Part shown: positions 9,786-19,605 of the stretch, piece by piece | How the letters are laid out: the number at the start of each line of letters is the position of its first letter | How positions within the stretch are numbered: the first letter of the stretch is position 1 | DNA from: Blepharisma japonicum | Taxonomy: Eukaryota > Ciliophora > Heterotrichea > Heterotrichida > Blepharismidae | Assembly: GCA_949751835.1 (NCBI GenBank) | Contig: CATKHK010000162.1 | Coordinates: forward strand, 1 to 38,690 | Direction of reading: 5' to 3' | Length of the DNA: 38,690 bases | Made by a program: the position numbers and the translations under genes | Notes under the pieces: model-generated | What the model saw: only the letters and a program-made list of their open reading frames with translations | Database searches by the model: none | What the model was told of the DNA's origin: nothing

Positions 9786-10214
9786 ATGTTTTATTTTTAT
9801 AATTATACGTTAAAATTTATGCTCTTAAACGCCGGCCAATTTAATAGCTTTGAGATTGAATCTTAAAAGGATGCCACTCTAAATTTTATTGATTTAATAA
9901 ACGAAAAATGCCTGTCGTTGAGCTGCCGTTTTGAGATTAAACTCCCTTATTCGCTATTTGTACAGTTTCTCTCTTTTTATCAGGATAAACAGTCACTGAA
10001 AGGAATTCTGAGCATCATAAGTGCAGCCTTTATTGCAAGCTGAAAATTTATAAGCATCTATAATTGAAATTTTAAATTTTTAGGATTGCTTAATGAATTA
10101 TCTCAATACGTATATCAGTGATGTCTCTATCTGCATTCATGAGTAAGTTTAATTGTATATATTGCTTTAAGAGAGATTAAGAAAACCAAAGATATTAAGT
10201 ATAATTTAGCTTAA
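9786..10214 (+). pseudogene. Unrecognised gene family X, copy 1 (decayed)
   Basis: The frame runs from ATG 9786 with one TAA at 9864-9866, then is open for 115 codons to TAA 10212-10214, with four UGAs read as Trp. The core reads LPYSLFVQFLSFYQDKQSLKGILSII, then SAAFIASWKF and LLNELSQYVYQ, a mostly helical, hydrophobic pattern. A second diverged copy lies on the minus strand at 12688-13190 and shares DKQS-K-ILS, FIA, NFN-L and N-LSQYV-Y-type positions. Having two copies argues that this is real former coding sequence. The helix pattern faintly recalls a cyclin box, but the cyclin signature residues are not convincing, so I leave the family open. Confidence 0.4.
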
Positions 10215-10758
10215 AAACTTCTTAAACAATTAAAATTCATTAAAAAAAATTGTTTTTTAAAATTTAAGCAATTTCCATATTTAAGAACAAAAATTAGCTT
10301 TTATCTAAATAGGGTAAAAAGGATCAGTAAGTTCTTTATAAAAAAACATTTTGGAAATTCTAAACTTTTTGTTCCTTATTGTTTTCCGAATAACTAAATT
10401 CCCTTAATTTAATCTTTATCAATCAATCATTTTTTATATGAATTAATTTTTTTATTAATTGCATTATTTTCTCAGATTAAAGCAATTTTATGAGTGCAAT
10501 ATTTAAAGACTAACTATAAATTATAGTCCCCTGCTTGTTTTAAAGCTTAAAAAAGGCCTTATTGTAATTTTATTAAAAGCTTTTTCAGGACTAAAAATTT
10601 CCATAAGACTGCCAAATTACTTTAATTATTTAAAAATTTAAATCATACATAAGGGCTATGCCAATCCCTTTGATTCAAACAATAATTTTTTCAAATTTTG
10701 ATCTGCCCCTTTTTATCATGATGATTTGACAAATAATGCATAAATAAACAAATAATAA
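10215..10758. other. A+T-rich flank upstream of gene E
   Basis: No gene is seen. The sequence is poly-A/T-rich with TTAATT-type words and carries the presumed promoter of gene E at its right end. No motif shared with the upstream side of paralog F could be defined, beyond the A+T-rich AATAAATGG start context. Confidence 0.4.
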
Positions 10759-11478
10759 ATGGTTAAAAATATTCCTCAAGAGCTTGAGTCAGCTGTTCAT
10801 CTCGAAATTTCAACAGAGCTTTCATCTTCTGAAGAGCTCAGCCATATTTCTCAAGAATTTCTTGGAGTTCGTCATTCACTTGAAAGTGTACTCCCCGGTA
10901 GGGAGAACACTCAGGGTAGAAAAAAATCTCCAATAAAATTTAAAAACACCGCTGTTGGGTGCTTGATCCAATATCTAAGAAAAAACGGCCCCAGCTCGAT
11001 AGAAAATATCGTTCATCATTTTAAAACAGTGGAGAAGAATTTGGTAACAACCAGAGGGGGAAAATTTGTAAAAGATGCTTTTGGGATTGCTGATTATGCG
11101 ATATCTTGGAACCCAAAGCTATTCTTATTAGACAGGCATTTCAATTATTTTATTAATGTAAGGTACATTTAGGAAGCAAAAGCTGCAGAAGTTGAAGAAA
11201 ACTTCAAAAACAGGGATGCCAGAAGAATTCAACAAACAAGAGAATCAAACGAAAGAAACAATAAAAGAATAGAAAGACAAAGGGAAAGAAGGAAAAGCTG
11301 GCAAAAGATAAGAAAAATCATTATGGATGACTTGAAAGGGAACATGGAGAATCCTTCAATTTTTACAAAGGTGTTTCTGATCTTGACATCAGGTGATAAA
11401 GAACTAGCGAGTAATATGACTAAAGAAATCAGGGAAGCCTATGCTAGTATAATAAGAAATAATCCAAATTCTTCATAA
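10759..11478 (+). CDS. Gene E: two-exon winged-helix-like/coiled-coil protein, 234 aa
   Basis: Exon 1 is 10759-11157 (133 codons). A 15-base intron, 11158-11172, follows. Exon 2 is 11173-11478 (101 codons plus TAA). Without splicing the frame ends at once in the intron's TAG. Splicing restores a protein colinear with paralog F. Residues 1-8 (MVKNIPQE) are shared with F. A variable acidic/Ser linker follows, then a basic patch (GRKKSPIKF). A compact region then follows (TAVGCLIQYLRKNGPSSIENIVHHF, KFVKDAFGIADYAISWNPKLF) whose helix-turn-helix-wing-like layout suggests a nucleic-acid-binding fold (inference). Exon 2 is an Arg/Glu-rich helix (RRIQQTRESNERNNKRIERQ) and a conserved helical C-terminus (KIRKIIMDDL, TKVFLILTS, TKEIREAYA). 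No UGA is used. The function is unknown; a nuclear role is plausible. Confidence 0.85.
11158..11172 (+). other. 15-base spliceosomal intron in gene E
   Basis: The sequence is GTAAGGTACATTTAG. It follows the AAT of the FNYFIN codons and precedes GAAGCAAAA, in phase 0. It contains TAG in frame. Paralog F has a 15-base intron at exactly the same codon boundary. Fixed 15-16 base introns are characteristic of heterotrich ciliates. Confidence 0.92.
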
Positions 11479-12004
11479 TTATTTTATCAATTTTCTATAA
11501 TAAAAGAATTCTTATCGAAATTAGAATAGCTTTAATCCTAATTTTGGGATTATGTAATTATCAAACGTCTGCGGTTTTAAATGCGTTAAATCATAATAAT
11601 CTTAATACATTAAATCAGTCATGGTAGAGTCAAAATAATTAAGTTTAGATATTGAAAATTGAATTTTAGGTTGATAAGAAAGATTTTGATTTGATAAACT
11701 AATTTTAAAGTTTTTTTAAATGAAAGAAGCCTTCAAAAAATGTCTTTTACCAAATAGCATCAGTTATAATAAATATAAACAATTTTATTGCCATTTTTAA
11801 ATAGACCTCCAGTTCTTTTAATTCACTGGAACTGATACAAAATTTTGAATTTGAAGAAGAGTGCAATAAAGAATTGAAGAAATGCACAATAAAAGACTTT
11901 AAGACAAAAAGAAAAAGAAGCTAAAAATAAAAAAATAATTATGATTGTTTGACTTGCAATATAGAAGATCAATTATCAGTATATCTATTAAAGAAACCCA
12001 TATT
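11479..12004. other. Intergenic, nothing recognised
   Basis: A+T-rich DNA lies 3' of gene E. No coding frame, repeat or RNA structure could be supported. Confidence 0.4.
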
Positions 12005-12226
12005 ATGAATAAATTATTTTATAATCAAAAGATTGGCATAGGACTTCTTTTAATCTTAAGAGAATTAATATGGTTTTATACACCTGAGAAGTATAGTCGG
12101 TTGCAAACAGTCATTTCCTTTATAGGGCTTTATCTTGCTTGGTATTTTTTCCTTTCTAACTTAGGTTATATTCTTTGGCTTTTATTTAATATTCTGATTG
12201 ATTGAGGATTTTCCTGAAATAAGTAA
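12005..12226 (+). CDS. Possible small two-helix membrane protein, 73 aa
   Basis: The frame starts at ATG 12005 (MNKLFYNQKIGIGLLLILREL) and, with UGA at 12203-12205 and 12215-12217 as Trp, ends at TAA 12224-12226. Two hydrophobic stretches (GIGLLLILRELIWFY and VISFIGLYLAWYFFLSNLGY into LWLLFNILI) would span a membrane. Hydrophobic frames are common in A+T-rich DNA, so this may be chance. The 3' end runs into the repeat starting near 12160, whose second copy at 14366 does not keep the frame open, which lowers confidence. Function unknown. Confidence 0.25.
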
Positions 12227-12570
12227 ATTTTATTCTTTATCTTCGATGTTTTGGTGATTTTTTAGCATTTCCCATGCTTTTAGGTTTTCTACCTTCTAAC
12301 TTTTTCTGATTTTTGCATTATTAGTTTTCCACAGCTGTTTTTTATTTTCATCATTTTCCCATTTTTCACAATTTTTGTCTTTAAACTTCAAGCTGTAGCC
12401 CATCCTATTCTTTCAGTGAAAAAAATAGATAGAAAAATCAAGATAATAATGCAGAAATCAATCTCAATCAGTGCTCGACTTCGGCAGCTCATCAGCTTAG
12501 ATTTTTACTTCCTTTGGAGCATCAAAGATTTATGGCTCATAAAATCCTCAATCGTATTCGCTTAAAGAGT
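12165..12570 (+). repeat. Dispersed repeat R, copy 1
   Basis: About 400 bases align with 14325-14720 in the same orientation, with many substitutions and small gaps. Shared landmarks include GGATTTTCCTGAAATAAGTAA against GGTTTCCTCGAAATAGGTAA, TTCTTTATCTTC, CATTTTTC followed by AATTTT, AATCAAGAT, CTCGACTTC and GATTTTTACTTCCT. It is probably an old duplicated piece of a gene or mobile element. No open frame is shared by both copies. Confidence 0.65.
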
Positions 12571-12687
12571 TGAGAGCAAGCTCTCCACTGCAAATAAAGT
12601 TATCTAGTGTTTTTCCTTATAAGATATATTGATTGTCTAGAAAAAATCTGTAATTGTGAAAAGCTCTACCTCTTCCTTGATGGAAAT

Positions 12688-13190
12688 TTAACTCAACAGC
12701 CAAAATCTCCTATAAAGGCAATTCCTTGCAATTTGACTTGTTAATATTGGACTAGAGATATCATGATAAAACATATTAAGATAATTCGTTAAACAAGCTG
12801 AAAGGTTAAAATTACGATTATTGGCATTGAGGATTTTTGAGCTTAGTAGGGGAAAAGCAATAAAAAACTTACTTAAGACACTCAAGATTTCTTTCATTGA
12901 CTGTTTATCTGCTTTAGCAGTTGATTCATACCCAAACCATAAAATCTCTTTACCCAATCAGCTGATAAAAAAGCAAAATTTTACATAGCAATAAGACAGT
13001 TTAATTGCAAAAAAATCAACAGCAAGCCAAATTTAAGCGGTTTTTGCTAAATATAAAATGGTTTAATCAATGAAATTTAGAGTAGAAGCCTTACAATCCC
13101 AATCTCAAAACTATTTAGTTGTCAGAATTTCGAGGATATACTTTTAAACGTTAATGATAAGCATGATGTAACACTCAATTATCTCAATTT
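12688..13190 (-). pseudogene. Unrecognised gene family X, copy 2 (decayed)
   Basis: This is minus-strand DNA homologous to 9840-10140. The shared words include TTTGAGATTG, CACTCTAAATTT/CTACTCTAAATTT, GATAAACAGTCA and GAATTATCT. The last 89 codons (12688-12957) are open: ESTAKADKQSMKEILSVLS, then FFIAFPLLSSKIL and NFNLSACLTNYLNMFYHD. Compared with copy 1 the DKQS-K-ILS and FIA positions are kept. It lies directly downstream of pseudogene D on the same strand. The 5' part contains stops. Confidence 0.45.
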
Positions 13191-13221
13191 AGTTTGCATA
13201 TAATCAAAAGAATCTAATCAA

Positions 13222-13830
13222 ATATATATAAGAAATAATTCATAGCTCCTAGAAAGTTCTGCATCGGCATGCTTCCTACCTAAGCCTTCTTCAGTTAGGC
13301 CGCTTTTGAAAAGATGCAATAGCATTTAATGATGCCTACTATAATTTTTCTTTGCTCTTCCCCAAAATATGGATAATCCATGTTTCAATGTCTTCAAGTG
13401 CATCCATTTCATCATAAAACCCTATTCAGCAAGGCAAAGCTTGACTAAGTTCCATCTAATAGGTGATTGGCTCTGACTAAATTGCTAATTCTACACTAAT
13501 TCTCTCCTCCATATTTTATTGGGATCACAAGTTTTGTGGAACTGCTTTAAGGCACCGAGGATTCCTTTTGGCCACTTTTTTTATAGATGTAATCATTTTT
13601 CTTTTACTTTTTTTACTCTTCCCATGAGAAGAGCGCTGTTTACGACTCTATTTGAGCTTAGAGTAGAATTAAGGTTCAAAGGTTTTTTTTTAAAGGAGTG
13701 TAAATTCCCTTGTTGAGACATTCTGACTACGATTAATTCTTTGCTTCACAGTCTCAAGAGTATCTGCATCTTCACAGTCAACACAGGAAATTTATCCTTG
13801 GAGATTTTAAATCAAAATTTGGATTCTCAT
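13222..13830 (-). pseudogene. Ubiquitin-like/LRR family copy D, degenerate
   Basis: Read on the minus strand from CAT at 13828-13830, it starts MRIQIL and keeps a nearly full ubiquitin-like block (EDADTLETVKQRINRSQNVSTREFTLL), broken by TAA codons and a one-base deletion. Downstream it aligns with C's TGGCC-AA-GGAAT, CCTAAAG and CCCAATGAAAT words. It then aligns through the two UGA sites to the EEGLG and SYEL region, where homology stops near 13222. At the first UGA site it has TGG (complement of 13452-13454). The second site keeps TGA but lies after a one-base deletion. The LRR part is absent. Confidence 0.8.
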
Positions 13831-14324
13831 TTATCACAAAGAATTAAAAAAATATACAAAGAATTAAATAAATGGCAAACTTAAACGAAAACAGTTAAAA
13901 TGATAAAAATAATTTGAAAATTATCAAAAATAATAATAAAATCTGAGAGGCCAATTTTTCATAAAAAGCCATAAAATTTTCATATTGAAAGAAACCAAAA
14001 TCATCGAATTATTTACTTAGCTTCAATGATAATAAAAATTATTAGATTAAATCATATTATCACTATTCTTTTGCCTCCAGGGTCAATTTATGGAAAAATA
14101 GGGAAATTTAGAATGCCTTATCCTTAGAGCTGAAATTTATGTTCTTCTTGCGCCTCCCTCTTAGCCTTCTTTATCTTTAGAATCTTTTAATAGCTACTCT
14201 CTCTTATTTCTTATGAATCCTTGTTTTAGCGCAAAAATACTTAAGACAATTAAGATGTCATAATTCGCTTAAAAAAGTATAATTCAGATACGAACAGGTA
14301 TTTTCTTTATATTTCCATTTGCCA
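13831..14324. other. Intergenic, nothing recognised
   Basis: A+T-rich DNA upstream of pseudogene D. The 240-base promoter block shared by copies A and C was not recognisable here. No coding frame is supported. Confidence 0.4.
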
Positions 14325-14720
14325 TCAGTAAATTCTTTTTGGCTTTTTCTTAATATCCTTGACTGATAGGGGTTTCCTCGAAATAGGTAAACTTTCTTCT
14401 TTATCTTCTGCCGGAAGAGATATTTTAGCATTTTCCTTGTTTTTAAACTTTCTTGTGACTTTTTCTTAATTATGTTTTATAAGTTTCCTCAGCTTTATTT
14501 TCCCCATTTTTCGTAATTTTCGTTTTCATGCCTCCAAGCTGTATCTTATCCTATTATTACAATGAAACAATAGGAAAATCAAGATTATAAAGCAAAAATC
14601 AATTTAAATAAAGACCTCGACTTCTGCAATTTATCAGCATGGATTTTTACTTCCTCCAGAACATCAAAATTTTATGCTATTTAAAATCCTAGATCGTCTT
14701 GTATAAATTTATAATTAATG
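14325..14720 (+). repeat. Dispersed repeat R, copy 2
   Basis: This is the partner of 12165-12570. The copies share orientation and order but are clearly diverged, so this is an old duplication. The intervening 1.8 kb holds family X copy 2 and pseudogene D. Confidence 0.65.
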
Positions 14721-15686
14721 AGCTCTGAACTGCAAAATCAATGATCTAATGTTTTTCATTATAATTCAATCATCAGTTCGGATACGCTCTGGTATTTCCT
14801 TGACCCAAATTTAATGCAAATAACCTAACAGAGGATTCCTGATAAAGCTCAAATTTATATTTTCACAAATTTTCTTTGCATTTGATACTTTAATAGAATA
14901 AGACAAATAAAATTATCTTTGAAAATTTCATTCCAATAATATTGACTTATGATTTTCTGCCGTTGCAAGAAAGGAGAATAAACTTTCAATTTTTAAAAGA
15001 AGCATTCATCAAAAGATTATTTCTCTTGCCAATGAGATAATTGAGACTAGATATTCTTAAGGCTGTTTTTCTATATTTTATTTAGCAAGCCATTATAGGC
15101 TGCAATCATTGCTATAGAATTGACCATATCTGAGATTTCTGTGTTAAACTTTTTTGAAATAACTTAAGATATTAAGCTTCAGCATATAAAAGTCCGAGAT
15201 TATACAAATTGAAAAAGTAAAATAAAATTTAAAATTCATTTATCTTTTAATTGTAATTTCACTTTCTGAGCCATAAGTCTTCACATATGAGAAAAAATCA
15301 ATCAAAATAGTAGAAATAGAAAAATTGATCTAAATTCAATTTAAAATAGAAGTCTTGACTGTATTATCAGTTTCTTTTTGATACACAAGAATTAGCTGTA
15401 ACTTGATGATTATACAATATTTAGTAAAAATAGGGAAAATGCTAAAATTGCAGCAGCTGAAGAAATCTTATGAATCAAAAATTAAGAAGAAATGAGGATA
15501 AAGTCTAAAAACCAAAGAAAATACGCTTAAAATTATCTTAAAGTTGAATCAAAAGGTACAGCTTTATTTGTTAGTCAGAATGACCATCGATGAGTTGGAG
15601 ATATTTGAAAAAACTCAAGGGAAAATTGCTTAAAAGGCAAAGAAAACAATAAAGAAGAAGTCTGTTCTCATTTTGGATATAAATAA
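14721..15686. other. Intergenic with a short repeat
   Basis: No gene is seen. The piece 14945-15030 (TATGATTTTCTG ... GAGAATAAACTTTCAATTTT ... ATCAAAAGATTATTT) is a diverged copy of 15751-15838, which lies inside the next open frame. It is therefore probably a relic of the same former gene. Confidence 0.4.
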
Positions 15687-16325
15687 ATGCTAAATAAAGC
15701 ACCAAAACACCAAACTCTTAATAGACAAAATGCGTCAGAAATTATTTGTGCTATGATTTCTAAGTTGAAAGAAATGAGAATAAACTCTCAATTTTCAAAA
15801 GAAACATATATCAAAAGATTATTTTTCGTTGTTCCGCAGCCAGAAAAAGGAAACTTATCAATAAAAAAGCAAAACCAATCCAGAAATCGAGCAGCCCAAC
15901 GCTAATAGCGAAAATATCTTTAAGCCGTATGCATACTTTTGGCCAAGAAATTAAAGAAAGAGATGCATCTATTTAGGAATCATAAATCCTAGAGAAATAA
16001 ATATCAAAAAGAAGAAAAAGAGAAGATAAAATAAGAACATAAAATTTCATCTGAAAAAGATCAAGGCCTATATATTGCTTGAAAATATCTTTAGCTAACT
16101 AAAGATGAAAGATTAAGAAAAATGATATCATTTGCTTAGTTAAAAAAGCCTTCCCTTCTCATTGAAGCTCATATTCAGCCTAAAAGCTGTTGAGAGTCAA
16201 GATTTGACAAAAATGGAAAACTTAATAATAAAAAGATAAAAGCTGAGAGACTTGCTCTTTACGGATACAGTGGAGATAAATTAAAAAGTGTGAGGGGTAG
16301 TCCAAGAGTCTGAGACATTGATTAA
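15687..16325 (+). pseudogene. Decayed gene with a bZIP-like basic patch
   Basis: The first 72 codons (15687-15905) are open and Lys-rich. They contain KLKEMRINSQFSKETYIKRLFF (duplicated at 14945) and end QNQSRNRAAQR, which resembles the basic region of AP-1-type bZIP factors. The same frame then continues to TAA 16323-16325 with about eight TAA/TAG codons and a few UGAs. The last part again reads like protein (SLLIEAHIQPKSC, KAERLALYGYSGDKLKSV). The stop density after 15905 is near what A+T-rich random sequence gives, so continuity of the frame is not proof. It could be a dead transcription-factor-like gene, or chance. Confidence 0.25.
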
Positions 16326-17590
16326 TTAGTGCTAAATTTAATATTTTAAAATTCACACAATAAAATTCAGCTTTTTAATCTGTAAATTATGCCAGATTTA
16401 ATATCTTTGCAGCATCAGCAAATATCTCAAGATAGCTAATTTGAAAATGAGAATTAAGAATTTTTTAAGAATATTTGTCAATTTATCTTTTTGTCTTTTA
16501 TAAGTATCAAAAGAATGTTATTTTTCATTCATTTTCTATGAATATAGAATTTAAATTTATTCTCCCCTTTAAATATGGACAAAGTACTAAATTCTCTACA
16601 ATTTCTTTTCATAAATATAAGTGCCTTTCTATTTTAGATACAATTTTGATAAAAATTAAGTTTCGAGGAATTTAACCTGCTCGATATGGATGATAAACAT
16701 GTAATAAATAAATAAATTTCGATAAGCATTAAAGATTATTGAATATAAATTTGTTTATTTTATATCTTCGGACTAATTAACATAATATACAAAAGCTGCC
16801 TAATATTCTGTGCATCAAAAAGTTTTAAATGCATCCTAACTATGATTCTTAACATTCTCCCTAGAAATAAGGATATAAAACTGTTGAGCTGAGTTGTGTG
16901 ATTATTTGAATGCTGAGCTATTAGCATGTCTTAATATCTATTTCAGCAAGATAAGCTAAAATTAATAATTCTTATTCGAAAATATTGAGCTATATCAGAT
17001 CAGGCTGTAGTTATTCTTTTTGAAGTTCAGCAAGACTCAGCTTTAAATAAAAATGGAATTTTATTTCCTGAATTTTACATAGTGGAATTTATTTTCATAC
17101 CATCAAATTTAGGCAAATGCAAGATATCTCTGATACCTTTTAAAAGAACTGTTTTATTTAGTGAAGTGCTTTTTATTCTTTAAGAAATATAAAAAATAAA
17201 ACCTTTTCTTTATATTTTTACCTTATTTTTAAATTTTGGTTTCATTTATAAGATTATCTCTTAAAAAAACTCTTAAGTTTGAAATAACTTTTTATGGAAA
17301 TAAATAAAACCAAAAATAATTGAATTATAAAAGGTATCTTTATTACTTGACCCTATTTTGGAAATAGGGAATTCAAAAATGGCTACTAGAAATTCCCTCT
17401 TGCCCAAAGCAATAGAGGTAAATACCCAAAACCCAAAGAGTTAAAAGCTGTAGCTTTTTGACTGAAAATATTTGTATGATGAATTAAATTCTCAAAATAA
17501 TCAAAATCAACAATAGCAAACGACTGGTTTCTATTTAATACATCAAAATATCTAAAGTTTTAAAAATTGACTATATGAGGCGAAAATGTT
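16326..17590. other. Long A+T-rich stretch, no gene
   Basis: I see no supported coding region, repeat or RNA gene in this stretch. A 66-codon hydrophobic frame at 16475-16675 has a non-ATG start and looks like chance. Confidence 0.4.
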
Positions 17591-18000
17591 GCTTCTTGTT
17601 GCTCAATTTAAAAACTCAAGATCTCAGTGTGGAAATTGACTTATCTGTTGAAGATAAGAATGGTTTAATAATAAAGGTTTTGGCAAGGAATCTCAATCAA
17701 AAGATGATAAAATGAAAATTGAGTATGTAAATGATCAAAAATCTAAAGAAGACTGATTGTATTATAGAGAGCGCAACTATAGTAGTCCAGATATGCTGAC
17801 GTCAAAAAGAGAAATGTATATTCGAACTCAAAATTTTAAACCTCAAATAATGAGTGACACTCCAAAATTTTTGTACAAGCTCTTATAGTCCTCGATAATG
17901 CCCTAGAGATCATGCCTCAGGTCTAAAAATTTTAGATGAAATTACTTTCATATGCTTATTTTTAGGAAGATCAAAATAAAAATTACTTGATGTATAGAAA
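17590..18000 (+). pseudogene. Frameshifted gene remnant, family unknown
   Basis: Protein-like segments in successive frames suggest one decayed gene. First comes LSVEIDLSVEDKNG (about 17620-17665). Then 17658-17888 is open with UGA as Trp (GFGKESQSKDDKMKIEYVND, ERNYSSPDMLTSKREMYIRT, IMSDTPKFLYKLL). Then CPRDHASGLKILDEITF follows in another frame (about 17900-17955). G+C is higher than in the flanks. No family is recognised. Confidence 0.4.
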
Positions 18001-19605
18001 ATATCATCAATGATAACAAATATCAGGAATCCCCAATAAAAACCTTATAAAAGGAAAAAACAAGATAAAGAAGATACTTGCTCACATCAGACTATACTCT
18101 CATAGGTGATTCAAAGCTTCTACGTTCTCTAATATTAGAAGAAATTGTTTGCCAGTATTTTGGCTTAAATATAAATTAATATTTTATAGCTTCAAGCTGC
18201 AGGTCTTGAAATGGTTTATATACTCTACAATATTCCAGCAGGTATATGCATGCACTAAAGGATCAATGTCTTGCAAGATGAATTATCTTTAATTTTTTAT
18301 TGTTTCTAGACTGAAATGTGAAATTTTTAGAATTTTAAAGTATTTGAATTTAGAAAAATAAGCTTTTATTATACGGGTTTAACTAATTTGTTTAAGGAAT
18401 TGATAACTAAGCTCAATTTATAAGTGAATCATATAATAGAGAGCCTTATTTTGAGAAAAATTGGAATTGAAAAGCCAATCCTTTAATTTATATTTGATGA
18501 AAAATTTAAGAAAACAAAACTAATAAAAATATCTAGCAACTAATATCAATGATATCAAGTAATTTTACTTAAAAGCCAAAAATATTTGTTAGGAAATTCC
18601 ACAAAAGAGTGAAGAAATTGAGAGCCCATAAATTACAGAGATAAAGCAAAAGAAGAGAAAAAAAGAAGTGAGTAAAAATAAATTTCCCTAGAAAGGTAAA
18701 GACTAACAAGATTAGTCCAGCTAACATTCAATTCTTTAAGGTTGAGTATGAAAGCAAATAAAATCATAGAATGATTTAAAAAAATTTATTGTCATTTGAC
18801 CAAAAAAGTTGTTGAGAGGGGTTTATTTCGCAAATAACTAAATTTCTATAAGCAGCTTTAAAGGCGTGAAAATTTGTAAATATGGAAAGTTCAAAAGTGT
18901 AAGAATAATGACTGAATGGCTTACTATCAATTGATGAAGGTAGAAATAAAGAAAAATTTTGAAGGTAGCCGAAATGCTAAATAAAATTAAATTCCTCGAA
19001 ATCAAAGTATTGAGGAGTCGACATCTCAATGGAAAAACAATCAAAATGGAGCTAGGAAACCAAAAAAATTGATAAATGTGTTAAAACATCTTAAGCAAAA
19101 TGTAATTTTTAAGATGTATTAGATTATATAATCTTTATGCCTTTGCAAGATGATATATTATTTTCCAGCATGCACTTCAAGTAATTTTCAAAATAATAAT
19201 TCTTTAGAAAATTTGATTAACATAGAATTATTTATTTCCCATTTATGTATATCGCAGGGCATAATTAATGAAGGCTAAAAATGCGTATAACTGAAAGCAT
19301 AAAATATAAATAATACACAATATTCTTTGGATTATTTAAGCTTTTAAGCTGATCAAAAGAATATGTTCAACTGATTTCAAATTTTTTACTGATCTTAGGA
19401 AATAGCAACAACTTATTCTGGTATTTGTAGAGGTGAATTAAATTAGACATCTAGAAAGACAAAAAAATTGCCAGCAAGAATTTCAATAGATTTGCTATGA
19501 TATTTAAATTTCTTTTTGTCACATTAAATATATTAATAAAATTATAGTTTAAATGTAAGCTATTTTAATAAATTAAATTTAGTAAGGCAAAGTTTGAATA
19601 AAATC
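18001..19605. other. A+T-rich DNA 3' of the surface-protein gene
   Basis: There is no intact gene. A 70-codon frame at about 18078-18290 with one UGA and scattered coding-like bits at 18390-18660 (ESLILRKIGIEKPIL) may be remnants. The segment 18690-18770 (AACAAGATTAG ... CATTCAATTCTTTAAG) is a diverged copy of 30155-30225, next to the tandem repeat in the right half. 19480-19605 lies just past the stop of the giant gene and should hold its 3' UTR. Confidence 0.35.

Noticed and set aside
15687-16325. Reading UAA and UAG as Gln (as in some heterotrichs or karyorelicts) turns this and several other remnants into long proteins.
   Set aside because: The intact genes C, E, F and the 2264-codon gene contain no in-frame UAA/UAG and end at UAA; in E and F the ends correspond. 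Stop density in the remnants after 15905 is near that of random A+T-rich sequence, and pseudogene D carries true frameshifts.
16475-16675. 66-codon hydrophobic ORF; likewise 28776-28967 and 32456-32644.
   Set aside because: They have non-ATG starts or Phe/Ile/Leu/Lys-dominated translations typical of A+T-rich noise, with no paralogs.
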